Shown: positions 6,852-13,855 of the stretch, one piece after another
How positions within the stretch are numbered: position 1 is the first letter of the stretch
Layout: each line of letters starts with the position of its first letter
Origin: an uncultured Lachnospiraceae bacterium
Lineage (GTDB): Bacteria > Bacillota > Clostridia > Lachnospirales > Lachnospiraceae
Assembly: GCA_947652925.1 (NCBI GenBank)
Contig: CANTEW010000013.1
Span: 1 to 55,033, forward strand
Length of the DNA: 55,033 bases
Direction: 5' to 3'
Made by a program: the position numbers and the translations under genes
Notes under the pieces: generated by a model
What the model was told of the DNA's origin: nothing
Databases searched by the model: none
The model's input: only the letters and a program-made list of their open reading frames with translations

Positions 6852-7014
6852 AAAATATCGAGTGTCGTCTCAAACCTTGCCGATAGTAGCTATATCCTCA
6901 TCCACTTCTACGTTTGGTTATTTTTTGATCGGGAATCCACAATAAAATACTATCAATCACATAGTATCACGAATTAATTTCAGATACATTGCTTCCTCAC
7001 ATACGTAGCCGTTG

Positions 7015-7224
7015 CTATGATAGACCATTGATCCGCAGGCAGTTATTGTAGGCGAGTTCTTGCAGTTGTTTATAAAGTGGTTGGACATTATATGTCTTAG
7101 GAAATTCTAATTTCTTCGTTGCATAGACCACTTCATATGCAGTCAGGTTGGGTGTTTTGATGTATGTAAAGGCCAGCGCACTATCATTAAGACCAAATCC
7201 AGCGGTTTTCATGGCTACATCCAC
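7015..7224 (-). CDS. Short hypothetical protein, possibly a remnant
   Basis: 69 residues from ATG at 7224 (a second in-frame ATG is four codons on). No clear ribosome binding site; an in-frame stop lies two codons upstream. The sequence (FGLNDSALAFTYIK, AYEVVYATKKLEFPKTYN, CLRINGLS) has no recognised motif, signal or membrane segment. It follows the gene at 7253 by 28 bases on the same strand and shares its AT-rich composition, so it may be co-transcribed, or it may be the remains of a longer gene. Confidence 0.35.
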   Translation of the reverse strand: MDVAMKTAGFGLNDSALAFTYIKTPNLTAYEVVYATKKLEFPKTYNVQPLYKQLQELAYNNCLRINGLS

Positions 7225-7252
7225 TACAGAAAAATTGATAGTTTGAGAATTT

Positions 7253-8380
7253 TTATTTTATAAAAAAATCTACAGCCGTATCATAAGCTTTTAATTTTTT
7301 AGAAATAGTATAAGAACCCAAGGGCAAATCTGATCCAGAATAATAAGAAAGTGATCTTACAAATTCTTTGTTATCTTTATATTTCATAGCAAATGAATAA
7401 AACAGGTCTTTCATTTCAGGCTCGGCATCTTCCAGCGTATAGTATACTTTTCTTTTGAGATTACAATATACTTTCATGGCAAAATAAGCAATTTTTTCAT
7501 CCAGGTCGATATTACGAAAATACAGGTTATGAGCTTCATCTTCACTGGCATAAGCAGGAACATAAATTCCTTTTCCGATTAAATACCGAATCAATTTTTC
7601 TGGCATAGGGGATGGATACAACGTCCTTCTTTCTTCATATCTCGTAAGAAAAATAGAGACATCCTCAAATGCGGCGTCTTGTGGTAAAGATAATCTTAAT
7701 TTTTTTGCATAGGCTATCTGTTTTTCCGTAGGTGCGCCGAGAGAGATTTCTGTTATCTCGAATGGGGGAAGGAAACCGCTTTTCTGTTGTATGGCTTCCA
7801 TTGACGCAGTTGATTCTACTACTACTTGGATAGTTTTGAAACGGTTTGTAGCTGGATTTTTACCTTTAACAAAATACCTTTTACAAGTTATACAATTTTT
7901 ACGCACTTTAGAATTATTGACTTTACATTGCACATCGATAACATTTTCAGGAATGTTGTTTTTTAGAGGTGTTATTTCATCAATATTCTTATTATTGTTG
8001 TAAATTTCAGCATCAGATTCAGTACGAGAAACTGGGTTAAGGGCGTTTTGGTCAGCAAACAGTTCTGGTCGATATTCTCCCGTCCTTAATGTTTCAGATA
8101 TATTTGTGTGTTTTTCGCCAAAGTGATCTAAAGTACTGGATAGTTTCATCATCTTTTCATCTAGTCCTAGAGTATTAGATACTTTGACGCACGTTTCTCC
8201 CAGACCACTTAAAGCATCAGATGCCTTTGATATTTTCTCATCTAAATCTATAGCATTGGATATCTCCGTATATTTTTTCTCTACTGCATTAGATGATCTC
8301 ATTAGTTTTTCATCTAAATTTAGGTCATCCGATATTTTTTTACACTTTTCACCTAAATTTGAAAAGCCAGGTAATTTCAT
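7253..8380 (-). CDS. Uncharacterised AT-rich cargo protein with N-terminal repeats
   Basis: 375 residues. The first 100 hold degenerate repeats of about 27 residues built around LDEK and LGExCxKxS (NLDEKLMRSS, DLDEKISKAS, GLDEKMMKLS), probably a helical bundle or coiled coil. A short CITCKRYFVKGKNP segment near residue 150 has a CxxC. From about 210 there is PTEKQIAYAKKLRLSLP, a helical motif seen in diverse phage and plasmid proteins. No catalytic motif is recognised. AGGAGG precedes the ATG. It sits in the lysogeny block between hicAB and the ImmA gene, a common site for genes expressed from the prophage, so a role in lysogen fitness or exclusion is plausible but unproven. Confidence 0.6.
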   Translation of the reverse strand: MKLPGFSNLGEKCKKISDDLNLDEKLMRSSNAVEKKYTEISNAIDLDEKISKASDALSGLGETCVKVSNTLGLDEKMMKLSSTLDHFGEKHTNISETLRTGEYRPELFADQNALNPVSRTESDAEIYNNNKNIDEITPLKNNIPENVIDVQCKVNNSKVRKNCITCKRYFVKGKNPATNRFKTIQVVVESTASMEAIQQKSGFLPPFEITEISLGAPTEKQIAYAKKLRLSLPQDAAFEDVSIFLTRYEERRTLYPSPMPEKLIRYLIGKGIYVPAYASEDEAHNLYFRNIDLDEKIAYFAMKVYCNLKRKVYYTLEDAEPEMKDLFYSFAMKYKDNKEFVRSLSYYSGSDLPLGSYTISKKLKAYDTAVDFFIK

Positions 8381-8502
8381 AATATAGGTTCCTCCTTTTA
8401 TGTATATCCTACATAGATAATGCGATAAAAAAGTAAAGAGATAACGCTAAATGGTAAAATAATTTCTTGATATTTCCTTTTGATACGAAAAACTGTGATC
8501 AA

Positions 8503-8940
8503 TTACTTTTTCAATCTTAATCCAACAAGTTTTTGATGATATCCCAAAGTACGGGATAGTTGCTCCAGCGTATAATCCCTGTATTTTTCTATATCTTCAT
8601 CAGATACAAGTAGATGCATGGCAAATGTATTTGCCTCCATTTCATACCTGGAGGTATTCAGGCACGTCCGGGTATCCATGAAGATGGCATTGCTTTTCTT
8701 ATGCAAGAGCATGTGTCCGAGTTCGTGGGCCAGCACGAAACTTTTTTCGGTATCCGGGAGCATCTCATCTATGTATATGATGTTATTCCGTCTGAAGTAT
8801 TGATAAAAGCCACGTACCCCCACTAAAGGGTAGTGTACAAGGATCACATTCATACCCATTACCATTTCAAACGGGTTCCGGGTTTTGTGTTGACGAACAA
8901 GACGGTCCACCCTCAACTTAATATCTTTCATAGGCATCAA
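8503..8940 (-). CDS. immA: ImmA/IrrE-family metallopeptidase
   Basis: 145 residues. FVLAHELGHMLLH carries the HExxH zinc motif at residues 72-76, with Glu102 in YEMEAN as the likely third ligand. Members of the family cut their partner repressor after DNA damage, as ImmA does to ImmR of ICEBs1. The start codon overlaps the repressor stop (ATGA), so the two are translationally coupled. It most likely cleaves the repressor at 8937-9398 to trigger induction. Confidence 0.9.
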   Translation of the reverse strand: MMPMKDIKLRVDRLVRQHKTRNPFEMVMGMNVILVHYPLVGVRGFYQYFRRNNIIYIDEMLPDTEKSFVLAHELGHMLLHKKSNAIFMDTRTCLNTSRYEMEANTFAMHLLVSDEDIEKYRDYTLEQLSRTLGYHQKLVGLRLKK

Positions 8941-9398
8941 TCCTTTTTGTATTTTTTAGGCGTGTACTTTTCCTTATTCTTTTTCTTTGCCATCTCCATG
9001 CCAATCTGCATCGCGGCGAGGATGGATTCTACTGCCTCGGGGCTGGCCGGATTACCATCGAACATCAAGCCTTCTTGGGAGGTGAGTTGTTCGCGGGTCT
9101 GGTCTAGGATTTTTTCTATATCACGTTCATCTTTACGGGTCAAAGCGTTGATGTCAAGATAGTTTTGACCAGCTGTTTCAGGAAGGATTGTAATTTTGTC
9201 GGTTCGTCCTAAGAGGTAATCGGTATCCACATTGAAAAAATCAGCAATTTTTTCAAGCGTTTCAAAATCTGGTTCTCTAGCTCCAGTTTCATACATTCCG
9301 ATTGTGCTTCTTGAGATGCCTAATCTTCCGGCCATTTCTACTTGTGTTAATCCCGCAGAAATTCTAAGGCGTTTAAAGATGTTTTGGAAATTTCCCAT
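8937..9398 (-). CDS. XRE-family phage repressor (ImmR/CI-like)
   Basis: 153 residues. The N-terminal helix-turn-helix (about 8-60) reads RLRISAGLTQVEMAGRLGIS and then YETGAREPDFETLEKIADFF. The C-terminal half is acidic and has no peptidase motif, in keeping with cleavage in trans by the ImmA-like protease encoded next. AAGGGGAGG lies before the ATG. Its own promoter contains an operator dyad in the spacer and the divergent rightward promoter has a related half-dyad, so it should repress lytic entry and itself. Confidence 0.92.
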   Translation of the reverse strand: MGNFQNIFKRLRISAGLTQVEMAGRLGISRSTIGMYETGAREPDFETLEKIADFFNVDTDYLLGRTDKITILPETAGQNYLDINALTRKDERDIEKILDQTREQLTSQEGLMFDGNPASPEAVESILAAMQIGMEMAKKKNKEKYTPKKYKKD

Positions 9399-9428
9399 GA
9401 GATACCTCCCCTTGTGTTGTTAAATCTA

Positions 9429-9457
9429 ATATTATCACATAACGTGATAAATGTAAA
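9429..9457 (-). promoter_or_regulatory. Repressor maintenance promoter with operator in the spacer
   Basis: On the minus strand TTTACA (9457-9452), 17 bases, TAATAT (9434-9429). The operator TTATCAC-ATAAC-GTGATAA at 9432-9450 (7-bp arms, 5-bp centre) fills the spacer. Confidence 0.7.
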
Positions 9458-9480
9458 TATAAAAATGTCACGAAAAGTGG

Positions 9481-9509
9481 TTGACAAACAGAAACATATG
9501 TACGATAAT
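9481..9509 (+). promoter_or_regulatory. Rightward promoter divergent from the repressor
   Basis: TTGACA at 9481-9486, 17 bases, GATAAT at 9504-9509. A weaker operator-like dyad, TCAC-GAAAA-GTGG at 9468-9480, abuts the -35 box. Confidence 0.75.
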
Positions 9510-9557
9510 ATGTAGGAGAAACACGAACGGATATTCGATATAGGGGAGGCAGGAACA

Positions 9558-9719
9558 ATGGAGAGACTAGAAGATAGAGCGTACGCGCATGATGTAGAGG
9601 TAGAAAGGTATAGGGAAGAGATTGTTGAGATGGTGGGGAAAATTGAAAGTAAAGATTATCTGTTTAAAATTTATCATTACATATTAGCGAAATTTCGTAG
9701 AGATAAAGGCCAGGGTTAA
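9558..9719 (+). CDS. Small conserved phage protein, first gene right of the repressor
   Basis: 53 residues, ATG at 9558 preceded by GGGGAGG. Charged and helical (YREEIVEMVGKIESKDYLFKIYHYI), resembling short proteins often encoded in phage and integrative-element regulatory regions of Bacillota. It is the only gene between the rightward promoter and a convergent terminator, so it is the prime target of the repressor at 8937. It could be an antirepressor-like switch factor or the recombination directionality factor. Both are guesses. Confidence 0.6.
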   Translation: MERLEDRAYAHDVEVERYREEIVEMVGKIESKDYLFKIYHYILAKFRRDKGQG

Positions 9720-9730
9720 TCCTGACCTTT
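9705..9730. terminator. Bidirectional terminator between convergent genes
   Basis: AAAGG and CAGG (9705-9714) pair with CCTG and CCTTT (9721-9730) with one mismatch and a 6-base loop. It spans both the stop codon of the 53-residue gene and that of the second repressor. Confidence 0.6.
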
Positions 9731-10105
9731 ATACTTTTCTGCCATTCCTTCTGCGATTTTTCTAAGAGCGGTTTTACTGGTTTCATCTAATTGCATATAA
9801 ACTTCAATGATATTTTTAATGAATGCGTCATCCGTATCTTCTAGGTCGGACAAAAGTTCTGAAAATGAACCATCTTTTTCTTTCTTTTTAGGCTCTATCC
9901 CATATCGAAGCCAATCTTCGTTAAATCCATATTTCAGACATATAATTTCAATTACTCTGTCTGAAACACCTTTTCGCTTGTTTTCGATGTCCGAAACATG
10001 TCCTTGGGTTAACTTGATTTCTTTTGCAAATTCGCCTTGCTTCATTTTTAGGGATGCTCTTATTTCCTTGAATCTTTCGCAGATTTTTTCTTCATCTATA
10101 CTCAT
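9716..10105 (-). CDS. Second XRE-family repressor
   Basis: 129 residues. Helix-turn-helix at about 11-65: RFKEIRASLKMKQGEFAKEI, then QGHVSDIENKRKG, with EDWLRYG after it. The C-terminus (DDAFIKNIIEVYMQLDETSKTALRKIAEGMAEK) is a short helical oligomerisation segment. It is transcribed divergently from the early operon with back-to-back promoters, so it probably governs early gene expression. A phage with two separate XRE repressors suggests a two-tier or Cro-like arrangement. Confidence 0.88.
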   Translation of the reverse strand: MSIDEEKICERFKEIRASLKMKQGEFAKEIKLTQGHVSDIENKRKGVSDRVIEIICLKYGFNEDWLRYGIEPKKKEKDGSFSELLSDLEDTDDAFIKNIIEVYMQLDETSKTALRKIAEGMAEKYKGQD

Positions 10106-10125
10106 ATTCTCTCCCTTCTGGTATC

Positions 10126-10154
10126 ACTATATCATAAAAAAAATTACTTTGCAA
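10126..10154 (-). promoter_or_regulatory. Promoter of the second repressor
   Basis: On the minus strand TTGCAA (10154-10149), 17 bases, TATAGT (10131-10126). Confidence 0.65.
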
Positions 10155-10164
10155 CAAAAAAAGG

Positions 10165-10193
10165 TTGACACAATACCTAAAAAGCTATATTAT
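10165..10193 (+). promoter_or_regulatory. Early operon promoter
   Basis: TTGACA at 10165-10170, 17 bases, TATTAT at 10188-10193. Its -35 is 10 bases from the -35 of the divergent repressor promoter; the A-rich gap between them is flanked by CAAC and GTTG and may be the operator. Confidence 0.7.
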
Positions 10194-10229
10194 AATATTA
10201 CAAAACAACAAATAAGGAGGTGCATTTTT

Positions 10230-10412
10230 ATGGCTGACGCATTGGATATGGCAATACCAAAAGAAGAGCAAGATGAGATTAAGGAATTTATTTCTATATT
10301 GATTTTGCTCCCAAAACCAGACAGAGCGATATTGCTATCAAATGCGAATGCTCTAAAAGTTCGAAGCGACATTGAGAAAGCTATGCGGGCGCAAGGGATA
10401 AAACAAGGGTGA
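10230..10412 (+). CDS. Small early phage protein
   Basis: 60 residues from ATG at 10230, with AAGGAGG at 10214-10220. The sequence has an acidic N-terminus, a hydrophobic centre (FISILILLPKPDRAILLSNA) and a basic end (DIEKAMRAQGIKQG). It is the first gene of the early operon, opposite the second repressor. The hydrophobic stretch is too short and interrupted by PKPDR to be a confident membrane helix. No function is recognised; a regulatory role is likely from position. Confidence 0.6.
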   Translation: MADALDMAIPKEEQDEIKEFISILILLPKPDRAILLSNANALKVRSDIEKAMRAQGIKQG

Positions 10413-10434
10413 GGATAGGGGAAGGTGGAAAGAG

Positions 10435-10599
10435 ATGTTGAGACCGGAGGATGTAAAAGTAGTAGTTGAATACACGGAAGGCATCGAGCGACGGTATACA
10501 GAAGCCTGCCTCAAACGGCTGGACAAGATGCTGAAAGATGGGGCGGACCTGGATGAGCTGCTGACACGTACACAGGAAACAACAGAAAAAGTAGGATAA
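10435..10599 (+). CDS. Small early hypothetical protein
   Basis: 54 residues (MLRPEDVKVVVEYTEGIERR, later RLDKMLKDGADLDELLTRT). It begins 22 bases after the previous stop, preceded by GGTGGAAAGAG. Charged and helical with no cysteine or membrane segment. No family recognised. Position and spacing make it part of the early operon. Confidence 0.5.
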   Translation: MLRPEDVKVVVEYTEGIERRYTEACLKRLDKMLKDGADLDELLTRTQETTEKVG

Positions 10600-10612
10600 G
10601 GGAGGGCAGACA

Positions 10613-11047
10613 ATGCACAAAGAGTTAGAAAGAGCCATCGGGGAACTGCGGGTGAACCACACGGATAAAGAGATTGCCGGAGCATTATCCGAATATTTCC
10701 AGATCGTCAAGAACGTATCGTATGACTACACGGACAATGCCACAGCGAAGGATATCCGGGAGGACCACCCGGAGCTGGGCTTCATGGATGATGGAGAGAT
10801 CGTGGAGATCCTGGAGCAGGCCAAGACGATGCGCCGGAAACGGGCCCCACAATGTTACCACACGGACGGCTACGACGTTGAGTTCATGGAGAAGTGTGTG
10901 GCAGAACACATGGATGCATTCATAGACCGGCCCTATGGGGATGTCAAAAAGGTGGAGGTGGACAGGGACGGCAACCTGCGCATCCATTACACAGGCGGCA
11001 TGTACTGGCACTATAAAAGAAAAGACGAGGAGATCGTATGGTGGTAG
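10613..11047 (+). CDS. Early hypothetical phage protein
   Basis: 144 residues, with GGGAGG before the ATG. The N-terminal part is helical (HKELERAIGELRVNHTDKEI) and acidic. The C-terminus forms a likely small beta sheet (VKKVEVDRDGNLRIHYTGGMYWHYKRK). No catalytic motif identified. It overlaps the next reading frame and sits between the regulatory genes and the recombination genes, where phages often keep host-takeover or accessory replication proteins. Confidence 0.6.
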   Translation: MHKELERAIGELRVNHTDKEIAGALSEYFQIVKNVSYDYTDNATAKDIREDHPELGFMDDGEIVEILEQAKTMRRKRAPQCYHTDGYDVEFMEKCVAEHMDAFIDRPYGDVKKVEVDRDGNLRIHYTGGMYWHYKRKDEEIVWW

Positions 11048-11064
11048 AAGATAAGGAGGAGAGG

Positions 11065-11244
11065 ATGGAGCGGATATACCCGAAGAAAAAGAGATTGAAG
11101 CAGGTAGATATCTATGAAGCGGCAGAGCTTCATGAGATACATAAAGAAGAGATCGTTGTGCTGGTCCAGACGGACCATGGCATGTATGAGAGTCATACGC
11201 TGGAAGAGTTTATTGAGGACTGTATGTTCTTTAAGACGGAGTAG
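11065..11244 (+). CDS. Small early hypothetical protein
   Basis: 59 residues from ATG at 11065, chosen because AAGGAGG at 11053-11059 sits 5 bases upstream. An earlier in-frame ATG at 11038 would overlap the previous gene. The protein starts with a basic patch (MERIYPKKKRLKQ) and ends acidic (LEEFIEDCMFFKTE). Unrecognised. Its TAG overlaps the next start (TAGTG), pointing to coupled translation. Confidence 0.5.
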   Translation: MERIYPKKKRLKQVDIYEAAELHEIHKEEIVVLVQTDHGMYESHTLEEFIEDCMFFKTE

Positions 11245-11540
11245 TGCAGATGCAGGAGCTGTATTACCGCAAAGGGCAAAAGGACCAGCGTAGGTATTAC
11301 GCCACGTACAGTGATGCAGCGTTGGGCGTCCCATCTTTTGAGCATGTGGCCCTTATGGGACCGATGGAGCGCGGATGGGAGAGGTTCACGATGCAGGATC
11401 TGCCCGGTGGCGTGATCATGATAAAAAAGATGCCCTGGCCGTCAGGGGACGGGACCAGGGCTCACAGAAAGAATCACACCTCTATTATAGGGTGTATACA
11501 CAAAGATATCAAGACGTTTTTTAGGAGGAGAGCGATATGA
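11244..11540 (+). CDS. Early hypothetical protein
   Basis: 98 residues from GTG at 11244; an in-frame ATG two codons on is equally possible. Aromatic and basic (QELYYRKGQKDQRRYYATYS), with RGWERFTMQDLPGGV in the middle. No known domain. The last 30 codons overlap the leader of the next gene, and the ribosome binding site of that gene lies within them. Confidence 0.45.
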   Translation: MQMQELYYRKGQKDQRRYYATYSDAALGVPSFEHVALMGPMERGWERFTMQDLPGGVIMIKKMPWPSGDGTRAHRKNHTSIIGCIHKDIKTFFRRRAI

Positions 11541-11962
11541 AGATCAATGTTGAGTTTGAAGATCTGAGAGAGACAGTGATATTTGCAGAGTTTATCAATG
11601 GGAGGACCGCGCCGGCCCAAGAGCCAGCACAGTCGGCCCCAGCTGTACAGCCAGCCGTGCCGGCGTCCACGCCACCAGCGGGCCAGGCGCAGCCGGCAGC
11701 ACAGGGGGTGGGACAGGCCGCGCCTGTACAACAGCCAGTACAGCCGGCAGTCCCCACACCGCCCCAGCAGGTGCCGACGGTCGCCCCATCCTACACGCTA
11801 GAGGACCTGGGCAGGGCCGGTGTGACGCTCATGGAATCCGGGAAGAAGGCGGAACTGGAAGCACTGGTGGCCAGCTTCGGGGTGGCCTCACTCCAGCAGC
11901 TCCCCGAGGAGCAGTACGGGGCGTTCGCCACCGCCCTGCGGTCCATGGGGGCGCCGATATGA
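11537..11962 (+). CDS. Phage protein with a Pro/Ala/Gln-rich linker
   Basis: 141 residues in three parts: a short N-terminal strand-rich segment (1-25), a low-complexity linker of Ala, Pro and Gln (about 25-85), and a compact C-terminal helical domain (YTLEDLGRAGVTLMESGKKAELEALVASFGVASL, written here in part). The C-terminal domain is common in Clostridial phages next to DUF2800 and DUF2815 genes. It could bind the recombination proteins encoded next; the linker would tether it. Stop and next start overlap (ATGA). Confidence 0.6.
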   Translation: MKINVEFEDLRETVIFAEFINGRTAPAQEPAQSAPAVQPAVPASTPPAGQAQPAAQGVGQAAPVQQPVQPAVPTPPQQVPTVAPSYTLEDLGRAGVTLMESGKKAELEALVASFGVASLQQLPEEQYGAFATALRSMGAPI

Positions 11963-13119
11963 TGGGGCACGCCCTCCTGGGCGCGTCCAGCGCACACCGG
12001 TGGATTGCCTGCACCAGGAGTGCCAGGTTAGAAGAACAAGTTCCTGACGCCACGTCGGATGCAGCGGCAGAAGGGACGTTGGCCCATACCTTAGCAGAGG
12101 CCAAGGTGCGCCATTATTACTATCCGGCGGACCTCAGCAAGCGCAAGCTGTCCGGGCTCGTGAAGAAGATGAAGGCGGACCCGCTCTGGCAGGATGAGAT
12201 GGACGGGTATACAGACGATTACCTGGACTATATAAAAGCGGCGGCCCTTGCGTTCGATCAGGCACCGTACGTGATGCTGGAAAAGAAGGTGGATTATAGC
12301 GTCTATGCGCCCGAGGGCTTTGGGACGGCCGACTGCATCCTGATAGGCGGCGGTACGCTGCATATCATCGACTTCAAGTACGGCAAGGGTGTCCAGGTGT
12401 CCGCAGTGGACAACCCGCAGCTGTCCCTGTATGCCCTAGGAGCTTATGCGACGTATAGGATGTTGTATCCGATCCGGGACATCAAGATGTCCATCGTCCA
12501 GCCGAGGCTCGACAACATCTCCGAGTGGGGGTGCAGCTTAGATGACCTGCTGGCCTGGGCGGTGTATGTAAAGGAACGGGCAGCCCTGGCCTGGGACGGT
12601 CAGGGGGAGTTCGCCCCTGGGGAGGATACCTGCCGGTTCTGCCGTATACGGGCGCAGTGCCGGGCGTGGTCGGACTACAACGTCAAGCAGGCATTTGACA
12701 TCGGGGAGCTGCCGCCGCTGATCACAGCACAGGAGGCTGGGGAGAGGCTGACAGCATTGGAAGGTCTGGTACAGTACCAGAAGGACCTACAGGCGTGGGC
12801 GCTCTCCGAGTGCCTGGCCGGGAACACGGTCCCCGGCTGGAAAGCCGTGGAAGGCCGGAGTGTACGCGAGTGGACGGATATGGAGGCGGCGTTCAAGACT
12901 TTAAAGGAGAACGACATCGACGAGGCCATGCTGTACGAGAAAAAGCCACTGACACTGGCCCAGGTGGAGAAGGTCGTAGGCAAGAAGGAGTTCGCGGAGA
13001 TCGCAGGCGGCTACGTCATGAAGCCGCCAGGTAAGCCGACACTGGTAAAGGAGATTGACAAACGGGAAGCGATAACAAACAAGGAGACAGCCGCAGAGGT
13101 ATTTAAGGAGGAAAGATAG
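11959..13119 (+). CDS. DUF2800 family, RecB/Cas4-like nuclease
   Basis: 386 residues. The start HALLGASSAHRWIACTRSAR and the core ADCIL (about 122), IDFKYGKG (about 136) and QLSLYALGA (about 154) are the D...ExK-like layout of the PD-(D/E)XK superfamily. CRFCRIRAQC near 223-232, with an upstream Cys, fits an iron-sulphur cluster as in Cas4 and AddB. The gene stands beside an ssDNA-binding gene, so the pair probably handles end resection and annealing-type recombination during replication. Confidence 0.85.
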   Translation: MMGHALLGASSAHRWIACTRSARLEEQVPDATSDAAAEGTLAHTLAEAKVRHYYYPADLSKRKLSGLVKKMKADPLWQDEMDGYTDDYLDYIKAAALAFDQAPYVMLEKKVDYSVYAPEGFGTADCILIGGGTLHIIDFKYGKGVQVSAVDNPQLSLYALGAYATYRMLYPIRDIKMSIVQPRLDNISEWGCSLDDLLAWAVYVKERAALAWDGQGEFAPGEDTCRFCRIRAQCRAWSDYNVKQAFDIGELPPLITAQEAGERLTALEGLVQYQKDLQAWALSECLAGNTVPGWKAVEGRSVREWTDMEAAFKTLKENDIDEAMLYEKKPLTLAQVEKVVGKKEFAEIAGGYVMKPPGKPTLVKEIDKREAITNKETAAEVFKEER

Positions 13120-13120
13120 T

Positions 13121-13849
13121 ATGAGTATGGATGTATGTAGAGTGACGACAGGGGAAGCGAGATTATCTTATGTACATTTATTCAAACCGTATGCGTTCCA
13201 GCAGGGGCAGGAAGAGAAATACAGCGTGACAGTATTGGTGCCGAAGACGGATACGGATACCATGGCCCGCATCAATGCGGCCATCGAGGCAGCAAAGCAG
13301 AGGGGGATATCTGATAAATGGAACGGGCAGTGCCCACCAATCCTGCCGACACCGGTCCATGATGGTGACGGGGTGCGGCCGTCCGATGGGATGCCCTTTG
13401 GGGATGAATGTAAGGGCCATTGGGTGTTCACGGCTAGCGCAAAAGAGGATTATCCGCCGGAAGTGGTGGACGTGAACGGGAACCCGATCATCGACCAGTC
13501 AGAAGTATACAGCGGCATGTATGGGCATGTGCGCGTGAACTTCTTCCCATATGCCTTCGGGGGCAAGAAAGGGATCGGATGCGGCCTGGGACCGGTACAG
13601 AAGACAAAGGATGGCGAGGCCCTCGGCGGGGGCAGGGAATCGGCGGCGCAGGTATTCGGGACGCCCATCCCGCAACAGCCACAGATGGGCGCGATACCTG
13701 GTATGCCCGCATACGCCACAGCTGGTATGCCCACACAACAACAGCAGGCGCCTGTGTATGGCACAGCCGGTATACCAGCGTCACAGGCACAACCAGCGCC
13801 GCAAGCATCCACAGGGGGTATCAACCCGATCACCGGGCTGCCCTATTGA
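13121..13849 (+). CDS. DUF2815 family ssDNA-binding protein
   Basis: 242 residues. It begins with an OB-fold-like region (GEARLSYVHLFKPYAFQ, EKYSVTVLVPKTDTDT), then HWVFTASAKEDYPPEVVDVNGNPI and YSGMYGHVRVNFFPYAF, all typical of DUF2815. The C-terminus is a flexible Ala/Gln/Pro/Gly tail of about 60 residues, as in ssDNA-binding proteins, which use such tails to recruit partners. It lies 1 base after the DUF2800 gene. Confidence 0.85.
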   Translation: MSMDVCRVTTGEARLSYVHLFKPYAFQQGQEEKYSVTVLVPKTDTDTMARINAAIEAAKQRGISDKWNGQCPPILPTPVHDGDGVRPSDGMPFGDECKGHWVFTASAKEDYPPEVVDVNGNPIIDQSEVYSGMYGHVRVNFFPYAFGGKKGIGCGLGPVQKTKDGEALGGGRESAAQVFGTPIPQQPQMGAIPGMPAYATAGMPTQQQQAPVYGTAGIPASQAQPAPQASTGGINPITGLPY

Positions 13850-13855
13850 TGGCCT

